Positions 37,223-45,585 of a DNA stretch of 64,000 nucleotides are shown one piece after another. The stretch's first letter is position 1. Each line of letters opens with the position of its first letter. Below the pieces are notes generated by a model. It saw only the letters and a program-made list of their open reading frames with translations, was not told where the DNA came from and made no database searches. The translations under genes were made by a program, and so were the position numbers. Source of the stretch: Bacteroidota bacterium (GTDB lineage: Bacteria > Bacteroidota > Bacteroidia > 2-12-FULL-35-15); assembly GCA_003151815.1 (NCBI GenBank), contig PLYN01000014.1, positions 25,260 to 89,259 of the forward strand. The letters run 5' to 3'.

Positions 37223-37230
37223 CAAAGGTA
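37223..37230 (-). promoter_or_regulatory. Promoter -7 element for the GNAT-like cassette
   Basis: TACCTTTG (minus strand) fits TAnnTTTG and ends four bases before the GTG at 37218. A T-rich segment (GTTTC at 37250-37246) stands in the -33 position but lacks a TTG. It implies an independent promoter for the minus-strand cassette and a very short or absent leader. Confidence 0.45.
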
Positions 37231-37382
37231 CAAAAAATGTCTTTTGAAACCTATAAAAAAAGTGATAACTTCGGCACCGAAAGTTTGTTTTTAAAAGGTC
37301 GAATCTTTCTCTTAGCATTGCTACTAACTATATGTAATATACTGTTAAACTAAAATTGTAAATTGTTATTCAATTGAACTAT

Positions 37383-38216
37383 ATGTTAGTATTCCATTCG
37401 CACTGCCAGCTTGGCAATCAAATGTTTATTTACGCTTGCGCCAGAAGTTTGGCAAAGAAAAGAAAACTGAATTATTGTTTAAGTGACAACAAACAATTAA
37501 TTGAATATTTCGATTTATCCGATCAGGACAAATTTTTAAATACTTTAAAATACCAGTTTTTTCGCATTAAGAATAAAATTGTACCTAGCTCCCATTCGTA
37601 TTTTCATTTTCAGGATAATCGGAACGATTACGCTGAAACGCTGAAAAAAGAACCTTCCAAAAATGCCTGGTATTATGGTTATTTTCAGGGACTCAACTAT
37701 TTTATTGAAAACCAGGAGGAGGTAAAAAAGCTATTCACTATTCGATTGCAGCATCAAAATAAATTTAACCTCATCATTGATCAATTTCCAAAAGAAAAAA
37801 AAATATTGGTAGTTCACATCAGACTGAAAGATTATAGAACTTTCGGATCGGAATATTTAAATGGCCCCGATATGACGTTGCCTTTCGCTTATTATCATAA
37901 ATTATTAAATTCGTATCCTCTAGAAGACTATCAAGTGATTTTTACATCGGATGAAATTGAAACAGTAAAAAAAGAGTTTCAAAATATGAAACAAGCCTAC
38001 TTTTCAGAATACGAAGCTATTATTGATTTTCAATTTATAAAAAATGCGGATGTGGCGTTAATATCCAACAGTACATTTGCCTGGTGGGCAGCATGGCTAA
38101 ACGATAAAGCCGACAAACAAATAATGGTACCTGAATATTTTTTAGGATTTAAAATAAAGGAAGAGTATCCAATTAATATAATACCTGTGGAATGGACTAA
38201 AGTGGCTGTTTCATGA
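37383..38216 (+). CDS. Alpha-1,2-fucosyltransferase family protein (GT11)
   Basis: A 277-residue GT11 enzyme, which transfers L-fucose from GDP-fucose. CQLGNQMFIYACARSLA at the N-terminus, VVHIRLKDYRTFG near residue 143 (usually HxRRxDY; here one Arg is Leu and one Lys) and ISNSTFAWWAAWL near residue 229 are the family landmarks. The altered HxRRxD motif could change activity. ATG at 37383 is used; a TTG three codons upstream is the alternative. It restarts the plus-strand locus after the GNAT-like cassette, followed 25 bp later by a GT-C-like protein. Confidence 0.87.
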   Translation: MLVFHSHCQLGNQMFIYACARSLAKKRKLNYCLSDNKQLIEYFDLSDQDKFLNTLKYQFFRIKNKIVPSSHSYFHFQDNRNDYAETLKKEPSKNAWYYGYFQGLNYFIENQEEVKKLFTIRLQHQNKFNLIIDQFPKEKKILVVHIRLKDYRTFGSEYLNGPDMTLPFAYYHKLLNSYPLEDYQVIFTSDEIETVKKEFQNMKQAYFSEYEAIIDFQFIKNADVALISNSTFAWWAAWLNDKADKQIMVPEYFLGFKIKEEYPINIIPVEWTKVAVS

Positions 38217-38241
38217 GTTTCAAATTAAAAATATAATACAT

Positions 38242-40212
38242 ATGGAATATCCATTGATCTTATTTGGGACTTATCTTATTCTTTTTATTTTTCTGCTATT
38301 TACTGTAGGGCATATTTCTTTTTCTATCCTTAATCTCCAAATTACAGGAGAGTACTCAAAAGTATTTTCAAAATTAGTGTCCGGTATATTTATTATCATC
38401 TTTTTCTATTCGATCTACAAAACCAATTTTCACACGATCACTTCAGGATTTATCATTGCCGGCTTATTATTATGGTGGAACAGAGGATTTAGACTGCCTT
38501 CAATGAAAAAAGCGTATCAGATATTTACTGATAATGAAATTAAAGATCAACTATTCATTTTACTTCAACTTTGCATTGTTGCACTATTAATACTTGCCTG
38601 GAATCATCATTTTATGTTTTCAGGAAATGTAACAATAGTGGAAAACCCTCATCCTGATCTAAGTTTTTATGCACGGGTTTCAAGCTTTTTAAATGGCGCA
38701 GGTAAAGAAACATTCGAAATGAATTATCTTGAACCACAGACATTAGGAGCCACACCTTATCACTATTTTGAATTATGGGGCAATGCTTTTGTGTCGTTTC
38801 TCTTTCATAACCCATCAACACTGGCAACCATCCAACTAATATCTATACCTGCATTTCTTACACTCGTTATTTCAGGAGTCTGGGCGCTAATGGAACAAGT
38901 TAAAATTAACCTGTTTTATAAACTCCTGTCAATTGCTCTTTTATTCATAACAGGCTTTTATTTCCCGGTTTATGATAGTATACATTTATATTGGACATCT
39001 TATTTTCAGGTAAATCTTTTAGATCAAAGTACAGGCTTAAAGACATCAATACTTTATATTGCCATACTGATGTTTACTTTACTTTTAGTTAAAAAAAAAT
39101 ATCAGGAAGCATTGGTCTGTCTTTTATTTTTCCCTTTCGCCTCCGTATACGGAATGTTTACGTTTATTCCATCTTGCGTAATTCTATCAATTTATTTTTT
39201 TTCTATAAAAAAAATAAATTTCGCCTCAGCCATTAAAATAATCATCGGAGCAATGATCGCTACAATTTATTTTCAGCTATTCTACAAATTAAATTCGGAT
39301 AAGGAATTCTATTCAAATATGGTTGATATACTTACGGTCATCCATCAACTTTTAGAATTAAGTGTGAGATCAAGAATTATTATTGCTACCGAAAAATTTA
39401 TTGAACTCTTGATTCTATATAGCCCACTAATTTTATTATTCCCATTATTGATAAATCATTTGAAGTCTTTAAATAACGAATCGAAAGCGAATTTGACCGA
39501 TATATTTATTGGGTTTTGCTGTTTTATTTTAACATCGTTAATTTCTTGGAACTTTTTTTATTTTGTATTTGGCTCGTCAGAATTTTTTTACACAATAACC
39601 AACACTGTAATGAACGTATCTGTTTTCATGCTGATCTACTTTTTTTTTATCTTTAATAAAAACCTTTTAGTTCGTGGCTGCTTGGTTTTATATATATCCA
39701 TATTTATTTTGTTTCAAGTCAAAAAAATTAATGATGTTAATAATTCATTCAGTAATACGTTTCGAGAAAAACACAGCATTGAATATGTCAATGCAATAGA
39801 TACATTAAATATCGGAAAACAAGGAGCCTGCCTATTATCGCAGGAAGAAGCGTTAACCATTCATGTGAATCCTTTTTATTACCAAAATGCGCCATATTTT
39901 CATTATTCCAAGCCGGATTGTGAAGTAACAAATATTTCTATTTATGACATTCCGGGTGGGGAAGCAGAAATAGATAAACATGCGAAAATAACCTTTATAC
40001 ATGGCTCACCGTTTTTCAGATTTATACAATCGCAAAAAAAAACGGGTCTATTTGAGTCTATTAAAAAAAGTCAAATACAGTTCATTGAATATTACAACAT
40101 TCGTTTTTTGATTATATCGAAGAATTTCGAACCCGATAGTTTATTGAAAATAAGATTAAAGAAGGAAATAAAGGATGAGAGATCCGGGGAAAAATTTTGG
40201 ATCTTAAAATAA
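38242..40212 (+). CDS. Large polytopic membrane protein, GT-C-like (paralogue 3)
   Basis: A 656-residue protein with about 12 membrane helices, a full-length paralogue of the protein at 23349. Matches include the N-terminal GHISFSIL/GHFFLSIF stretch, LLWWNRGF, NPHPDLSFYARVSSFL, FEMNYLEP, PYHYFELWGNAF, IPGGEAEID, EPDSLL and the identical C-terminus SGEKFWILK. The conserved external-loop Asp and aromatic residues suggest a GT-C-type active site. The copies are separated by 13 kb with different neighbours, so the duplication is not recent tandem. Its sugar is unknown. Confidence 0.6.
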   Translation: MEYPLILFGTYLILFIFLLFTVGHISFSILNLQITGEYSKVFSKLVSGIFIIIFFYSIYKTNFHTITSGFIIAGLLLWWNRGFRLPSMKKAYQIFTDNEIKDQLFILLQLCIVALLILAWNHHFMFSGNVTIVENPHPDLSFYARVSSFLNGAGKETFEMNYLEPQTLGATPYHYFELWGNAFVSFLFHNPSTLATIQLISIPAFLTLVISGVWALMEQVKINLFYKLLSIALLFITGFYFPVYDSIHLYWTSYFQVNLLDQSTGLKTSILYIAILMFTLLLVKKKYQEALVCLLFFPFASVYGMFTFIPSCVILSIYFFSIKKINFASAIKIIIGAMIATIYFQLFYKLNSDKEFYSNMVDILTVIHQLLELSVRSRIIIATEKFIELLILYSPLILLFPLLINHLKSLNNESKANLTDIFIGFCCFILTSLISWNFFYFVFGSSEFFYTITNTVMNVSVFMLIYFFFIFNKNLLVRGCLVLYISIFILFQVKKINDVNNSFSNTFREKHSIEYVNAIDTLNIGKQGACLLSQEEALTIHVNPFYYQNAPYFHYSKPDCEVTNISIYDIPGGEAEIDKHAKITFIHGSPFFRFIQSQKKTGLFESIKKSQIQFIEYYNIRFLIISKNFEPDSLLKIRLKKEIKDERSGEKFWILK

Positions 40213-40222
40213 ATAAAAACGA

Positions 40223-40252
40223 TTGATTTAATGGCTCTTGTAATTAAATTTG
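40223..40252 (+). promoter_or_regulatory. Bacteroidota-type promoter
   Basis: TTG (40223-40225), 19 bp, then TAAATTTG (40245-40252) fit the Bacteroidota consensus. The predicted start is near 40258, about 37 nt before the GT2 ATG at 40296. It would drive the 40296-43102 gene group. Confidence 0.55.
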
Positions 40253-40295
40253 TGTTTTCATTAAAATCAAAATTTATTCGGTAACTTTACTCTAA

Positions 40296-41195
40296 ATGGG
40301 CATAGAAAATAGCAATACTCCTTTTTTCAGCATTATCATTCCGACCTATAACCGGGCGCACATGTTACCTGCATCCATTAGAAGTATACTAAATCAAAAA
40401 TTTCAAAATTTTGAAGCAATTATTATAGATGATGGATCAACAGATAATACTTCAGAAGTAGTAAATAATATATCTGATAAAAGAATAAGATACATTTATC
40501 AAACCAACCAAGAAAGAAGTGCTGCCCGTAATAACGGGATAAAAAATGCCAAAGGCGAATACATTTGTTTTTTGGATAGTGATGACCTTTTTGTAGAAAA
40601 TCATTTGCAAGTACTGTTTGATTATATTATATTAAATAATCATCCTATGGAACTTATTTTCACCAATTGTTTTTTTCTCAACAATGAACAAAACGAAAAA
40701 CCAGATTTCCCCTTATTAAAAAATAATCCCATAATTTATTTCCTTCAAAATTCAGTTATACCTGACAGAGTGTGTATTCATAAAAATATATTAACTGAAT
40801 TTCAATTTAGAATTGATGCCAATATTTCAGAAGATACTATATTATGGGTATCCATAGCAAATAAATATCCAATTAAACAACTTGATGAACATACCGTTCA
40901 GTATAGAATTCATGACGATAATTCCGTAAATATAAAGTACAACTGTTATTTTGAGAGACTAAAAGGTTTGGAAAAATTATTTAAAGATGAGAGTATCTCA
41001 AAAAAAGCAGGAAAAACAATTATCTCAGAAACCTTGAGTATTTGTTATCTTGGTATTGCCAGACATTATGAATATAAACGATCCTTCATAAAAATGGCAG
41101 CAAATCTTTTTATGTCTTTTATTTACCAACCATCATCTAAATATAATAAATCAAAAGTATATATGGTTTATAAATATTTGCTTTTACAAAAATGA
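40296..41195 (+). CDS. GT2 family glycosyltransferase
   Basis: A 299-residue inverting glycosyltransferase of the GT2/EpsJ-like type. The GT-A signatures are FSIIIPTYNRAHMLPASIRSIL (11-32), IIDDGSTDNTSEVV (47-60) and the DxD in FLDSDDLFVENH (near 92-103). The C-terminal part (from about 215) is helical and ends with a hydrophobic basic stretch suggesting membrane association. It overlaps the downstream methyltransferase gene by four bases. Confidence 0.9.
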   Translation: MGIENSNTPFFSIIIPTYNRAHMLPASIRSILNQKFQNFEAIIIDDGSTDNTSEVVNNISDKRIRYIYQTNQERSAARNNGIKNAKGEYICFLDSDDLFVENHLQVLFDYIILNNHPMELIFTNCFFLNNEQNEKPDFPLLKNNPIIYFLQNSVIPDRVCIHKNILTEFQFRIDANISEDTILWVSIANKYPIKQLDEHTVQYRIHDDNSVNIKYNCYFERLKGLEKLFKDESISKKAGKTIISETLSICYLGIARHYEYKRSFIKMAANLFMSFIYQPSSKYNKSKVYMVYKYLLLQK

Positions 41196-41965
41196 GATCC
41201 TTTTTACATAAAATATATACATCTACCTTTTTATCGAAAGAAAAAGCGAATCACTTTCAAATGATCGCGCGAAATGAAGAATGGAATGCGATAAAAGATC
41301 ACATTCCGAAAGGAAGTAAATTTCTGGATGTAGGCTGTGGCGCCGGATATTCAATGAAAAGAGCAAAAGAAGATCGCAACTGTGAGATACATGGCATCGA
41401 CCCTAACCCAACAGAGCATGGAGTTGGAAGGATCGGGTCAAATTATTTGATAGAGAATATTGATATTAAGCAAGCATTTGCAGAGTCAATTCCCTTTAGT
41501 GACAAAATATTTAATACAGTTTATTCCTCCCACGTTTTAGAGCACGTCAATAGTGAATCGAAAGCATTAAAGGAAATGAAAAGAGTTCTTAAAGATGATG
41601 GTATCCTTATCATTGGAGTCCCAACTTCCACTATGACAATCATTAACTGGATCTCTCAGATCTTATTCCTGACCCATATAAAGATAATTTCAATACTATT
41701 TTCAAAGGTAATTAATACAGAAAAATATCGTTGGTGGGAATTATTTGTTCCGAGATCTCATAGCTTTGAAAACAAATCGATCCTTTATGATCTTAACCAT
41801 TATAGAATAAATAACTGGTCAAACATTATTTCAAAGGAGTTTAAAATAGAGCAGACCATCCTACCCGCTTTATACCCTTATCCTGAATTTATTCAACTAT
41901 TTAAAATAAGAAAATTTAAAAAATTTTCCAGTAGCGTATTTTTTATTTGTACAAAAATAAAATAA
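41192..41965 (+). CDS. Class I SAM-dependent methyltransferase
   Basis: A 257-residue methyltransferase. Motif I is KFLDVGCGAGYSMKRAKED (near residue 45), followed by IHGIDPNP, SSHVLEHVNSESKALKEM and RVLKDDGILIIGVPT. A hydrophobic stretch (INWISQILFLTHIKIISILF) near residue 155 suggests interaction with membrane or lipid-linked substrate. It starts within the previous gene (ATGA overlap) and is followed after 6 bp by a GT4 gene. Confidence 0.87.
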   Translation: MRSFLHKIYTSTFLSKEKANHFQMIARNEEWNAIKDHIPKGSKFLDVGCGAGYSMKRAKEDRNCEIHGIDPNPTEHGVGRIGSNYLIENIDIKQAFAESIPFSDKIFNTVYSSHVLEHVNSESKALKEMKRVLKDDGILIIGVPTSTMTIINWISQILFLTHIKIISILFSKVINTEKYRWWELFVPRSHSFENKSILYDLNHYRINNWSNIISKEFKIEQTILPALYPYPEFIQLFKIRKFKKFSSSVFFICTKIK

Positions 41966-41971
41966 CCTTTT

Positions 41972-43102
41972 ATGCCTGTTCTGAAAATACTACATGTAAT
42001 ACCCAACCTGGCAAAAGGCGGAGCTGAACGACTCGTCATTGATATTTGCAATGAACTAACCAAACAAAAAAATATTCAGGTAAAACTTATTGTATTTGAA
42101 GACCGGAATGAATTCAAGGAACTCTCGAAGAATATTGATATAGAAATTTGTAATTCCAAAGTAATCCCTTCCATCCTTAAAAAAAAACACATTGACATTT
42201 ATCACTTTCAAAAAATAATTGAAACATTTAAACCTGATATCGTCCACTCCCATCTTTTTGAGGCTGAAATAATTTCCAGATGGCATATTTACCCAAATAT
42301 CAGGTACTTCACTCACTGTCATGATAACATGATGCAATTTAAAAATTTACCACTAAACGTGCTAAACAAAAAAAAGATAACTAATTTTTTCGAAAAAAAT
42401 TTATTACTAAAGCAATATAAAAAATGCAATAATAGCTTTATTGCAATTTCTAAAAATACATTAGCCTATTTTAAAACAAATCTATCAAAGTCATTCAGCA
42501 AAAGGATTACCTTACTACACAATGCTATAAACTATCAAGCCTTTTCAAATAAAAAGGCTAAAATGATAAATAAAAAATTGATACATCTAATTACAATCGG
42601 AAGCTTAGTGGATAAAAAAAACCAAACTTTTCTAATTGATGTAATGGCCTATCTACAAAACAAAGGATATACAGCAAAACTTCAAATTATTGGGGAGGGT
42701 GTTAATAAAGCTAAAATTGAAAATAAGATAAATGAATTGCGATTACGTGAGGCTATAACATTAAGAGGAAATGTGGATAACGTGGAGGCTTACCTTCACA
42801 CATCTGACATATATCTCCACAGTGCCACCTACGAACCATTTGGCTTAGTATTAATAGAAGCTATGGCCTCGGGCTTGCCGGTAGTTTGCCTGGATGGCGG
42901 AGGAAACAAAGACATCATCGAACAAGGAAAGAACGGTTTTATCCTTCATGAAAATGATCCGATATTGTTTGCAGAAAAAATAATCTCTCTGATTGAAAAT
43001 AAAGACCAATACAATGCTATTAGTAAATACGCTGTATCGTATGCCAAAAAATTCGATATAAAAAATTATGTAGATAAGCTATTAGAAATTTATCGTCAAT
43101 AA
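41972..43102 (+). CDS. GT4 family glycosyltransferase
   Basis: A 376-residue retaining GT-B enzyme. NLAKGGAERLVIDICNEL is the N-terminal glycine-rich acceptor-side loop, HSHLFEAEIISR follows near residue 91, and the donor-site motif EPFGLVLIEAMASGLPVV (near residue 288) gives the E-x7-E pair. The donor is probably a nucleotide sugar; identity unknown. It is the last gene of the 40296-43102 operon and converges with the minus-strand pair that follows after 12 bp. Confidence 0.9.
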   Translation: MPVLKILHVIPNLAKGGAERLVIDICNELTKQKNIQVKLIVFEDRNEFKELSKNIDIEICNSKVIPSILKKKHIDIYHFQKIIETFKPDIVHSHLFEAEIISRWHIYPNIRYFTHCHDNMMQFKNLPLNVLNKKKITNFFEKNLLLKQYKKCNNSFIAISKNTLAYFKTNLSKSFSKRITLLHNAINYQAFSNKKAKMINKKLIHLITIGSLVDKKNQTFLIDVMAYLQNKGYTAKLQIIGEGVNKAKIENKINELRLREAITLRGNVDNVEAYLHTSDIYLHSATYEPFGLVLIEAMASGLPVVCLDGGGNKDIIEQGKNGFILHENDPILFAEKIISLIENKDQYNAISKYAVSYAKKFDIKNYVDKLLEIYRQ

Positions 43103-43114
43103 AATAAGATCCCG

Positions 43115-44035
43115 TTATTTTGTTGCAACGAAATAAAAATGACGTTTAAAAACTTCTTCTTTTTTAATTGTAAAACCGGAATTTAAAATTGCCTCTTTAA
43201 CCGGTTTTTCATTTTCAAGGTGAAGGGTATGATCATCAGTACCTACAGCATACTTTTTATAATATAAAAAACGTGCAACCCTTTCCCAAAAACTGAAAGA
43301 AAATAATTTAGAACTTGTTTTTGTAGCGTCTTCTTTTGATGCAGGAATGTCTAAATGACTTGTTACAAAAAAGGTCCCGCTGGGTTTAAGAACACGATAC
43401 GCTTCGGAAATAAATTTCTTATAATCATTCAAATGATCAATGGCTGAAATATTAAGAACAACGTCGAACGAATTATTTTTAATGGGCAAAGACTCGGCAT
43501 TTGCTAATATATGTCCCATTTTCAGATATGATAATTTCGGATAAAATCTGATGAACTGATCGTGCAATAATCTTAAATTGGGGTCTACTAAATAATATTC
43601 AATTGTTTCCGGAAATTGGAAAAAGCTACAAAATGTTTGCCCGGTACCACCACCTACATCTAATACTTTAACATCTTTCATTAATCCGATCTCGGATCTT
43701 AAAGAAAGATAATTATTGACAGGTGCGCTGTTTATAAAAGTATATACTGACAATGATTTATGATAATTAAGAAACTGTTTGTTGAGTCTTTTCCATTCTT
43801 CAGAATTTGAATCGTTATCCGTAAAATTGGGAACGTTATCTTCTATTGTATACGTTTTATTTCCGATGATCTTATCGTTCTCAATTTTTAAAGGGATACC
43901 CGTTTTTGGATCCTGTAATAAATCTATATAAGTACTGACTTCCCTTCTATTCTGAGGATAAAGTTCGGCAAGCTCATAAATATTCCTTTCCTTATCCATA
44001 AGATTAAAATATCTATCCACCATTTTATTCATCAT
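43115..44035 (-). CDS. SAM-dependent methyltransferase with N-terminal Trm112-like segment
   Basis: A 306-residue protein. The first about 75 residues (LLQDPKTGIPLKIEND...NKTYTIEDNVPNF) resemble the small Trm112p-like domain that precedes many class I methyltransferases, but lack its metal-binding Cys pairs. The catalytic domain has VKVLDVGGGTGQTFC (motif I, near 121), YYLVDPNL, DVVLNISAIDHL and YRVLKPSGTFFVTSH. It is transcribed with the GT4 gene at 44045 (9-bp gap), opposite to the rest of the locus. Confidence 0.82.
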   Translation of the reverse strand: MMNKMVDRYFNLMDKERNIYELAELYPQNRREVSTYIDLLQDPKTGIPLKIENDKIIGNKTYTIEDNVPNFTDNDSNSEEWKRLNKQFLNYHKSLSVYTFINSAPVNNYLSLRSEIGLMKDVKVLDVGGGTGQTFCSFFQFPETIEYYLVDPNLRLLHDQFIRFYPKLSYLKMGHILANAESLPIKNNSFDVVLNISAIDHLNDYKKFISEAYRVLKPSGTFFVTSHLDIPASKEDATKTSSKLFSFSFWERVARFLYYKKYAVGTDDHTLHLENEKPVKEAILNSGFTIKKEEVFKRHFYFVATK

Positions 44036-44044
44036 CTGATTCTA

Positions 44045-45319
44045 TTAAAGAAGTTCAATTTGTTTAGTGAATTTTTCATAATTTATTTCTGCATTATACT
44101 CAGCATTCCAAGTATTATAAGCAAATTTCTTTTTTATTTTGGTTTGGTCCTCACTCATATTAACAAAACTAAGAATTTTTTTTGCTAAAGACTCACTAGA
44201 AATATCTTTCGGAACTAATTCCCCATTTTTACAATTCACAATTTCGGAGACACCTCCTACATTAGTTGCAATAACAGGAATACCAAAAGACATGGCTTCC
44301 ATAATAGAAACAGGTATACCTTCAGATTCACTTACATTAATGAATAGATCCACCTTGTTTTCAGAATAAAATTTCATCAAATCTGCATTTGAAATGAGCC
44401 CCAATAATTCAACCGAAATATTTTTATTTGCTCGTAGTGATTCTATCAATTCATGAAAATCTTTTTTATATTTAACAGTTATGCTTTCAATAAACTCTCC
44501 AAAATGTATCCACCGTATTTTTTTATCTGTAATTAATTTTAAGCATTTTGCAATTGTTTCAACCCTTTTATTTGGATAAATATGGGAACAACTAACAATG
44601 ACAAATTCATCATCTTTATTCAAAAAAAATGAATTAATTTGTTGTTTTTCAGTACCTAGGCGTGAAACGAATGCTTTATTCCCGTTGTTAAGTTTTAATG
44701 TTTCCTGCAAATAATTGAGTCCGTGTTCAGAAATCAAAAAAACTGCATTCAGATTTTCAAAAGTGTATTTCTTAAATGGTAAATATCCAAACGATGTTCT
44801 ATCAAAATAAAGATCGTACCCGTGAGCTCTTGTGAAACATCGTACTTCCGGATTTTTTTTATGATAACGTGCAATGCCAATCGCCTCATCCATCCACCAA
44901 TAGGAATATAGATACAATTGACTTTTTTCAACATTTAATTCCTTCCTTAATTTTTCAATATAATTTGAATTTTTTTTGGATTTAAAATAGGAAATTAACA
45001 TATAATTAATGTTTGACCTTTTAAAAGGGATTTTTAATTTTCCCCAGTTAAAAAGTTCTGTAAGCACAGGAAATGAAAAAAAACCCAAAAGAGAAATAAT
45101 CTTACTATACCAATTGATCTCAATATTATTTCTAAATAAAATTACATTTTTCGGAACATTTCTTGTTTGCTTATTAATGAGGTCTGAACTTATTATAACT
45201 ATTCGATGATATTTTTTTGCCAAATAACAGATTTCTGATTCAAAAAAAGTCTCACCGCTACTAAAGGGATATTCCATAGTAAAAACAAACAACACTTTTT
45301 TATCAAATTTTATTTTCAT
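44045..45319 (-). CDS. GT4 family glycosyltransferase
   Basis: A 424-residue GT-B glycosyltransferase. The N-terminal FVFTMEYPFSSGETFFESEICYLAKKYHRIVII segment marks the acceptor domain. The donor motif is SEGIPVSIMEAMSFGIPVIATNVGGVSEIV (near residue 331), with the E-x7-E pair. VSCSHIYPNKRVETIAKCL is the hinge strand. It heads a two-gene minus-strand operon with the methyltransferase. A 266-bp divergent gap separates it from the tandem glycosyltransferase gene; I saw no clear -7 box for this side. Confidence 0.88.
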   Translation of the reverse strand: MKIKFDKKVLFVFTMEYPFSSGETFFESEICYLAKKYHRIVIISSDLINKQTRNVPKNVILFRNNIEINWYSKIISLLGFFSFPVLTELFNWGKLKIPFKRSNINYMLISYFKSKKNSNYIEKLRKELNVEKSQLYLYSYWWMDEAIGIARYHKKNPEVRCFTRAHGYDLYFDRTSFGYLPFKKYTFENLNAVFLISEHGLNYLQETLKLNNGNKAFVSRLGTEKQQINSFFLNKDDEFVIVSCSHIYPNKRVETIAKCLKLITDKKIRWIHFGEFIESITVKYKKDFHELIESLRANKNISVELLGLISNADLMKFYSENKVDLFINVSESEGIPVSIMEAMSFGIPVIATNVGGVSEIVNCKNGELVPKDISSESLAKKILSFVNMSEDQTKIKKKFAYNTWNAEYNAEINYEKFTKQIELL

Positions 45320-45548
45320 AGTTATGAAGTACCTTTTAGCCTCGGATAATTATTCTAATTTCTTTATTAAATATAACCTAAACAAGCAATTCAACAATTC
45401 CGCATTATTAAAAATAACATTTTTTTTTAAAATAATTTTACTTTTTATGAAATCTTTAACAGAAATATTAAAGACTCGTTTTTAGGAGGTACAATTAATT
45501 GATATTGTCAATTTTTATAGAATTAGTATAAAGGGATATTTAGCTCTT

Positions 45549-45581
45549 TTGCAATAATACGTCATAAATGCCTTATATTTG
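45549..45581 (+). promoter_or_regulatory. Bacteroidota-type promoter directly before a GTG start
   Basis: TTG (45549-45551), 22 bp, then TATATTTG (45574-45581). The -7 box ends four bases before the GTG at 45586, so transcription would begin at or very close to the start codon. Confidence 0.45.
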
Positions 45582-45585
45582 TTAA

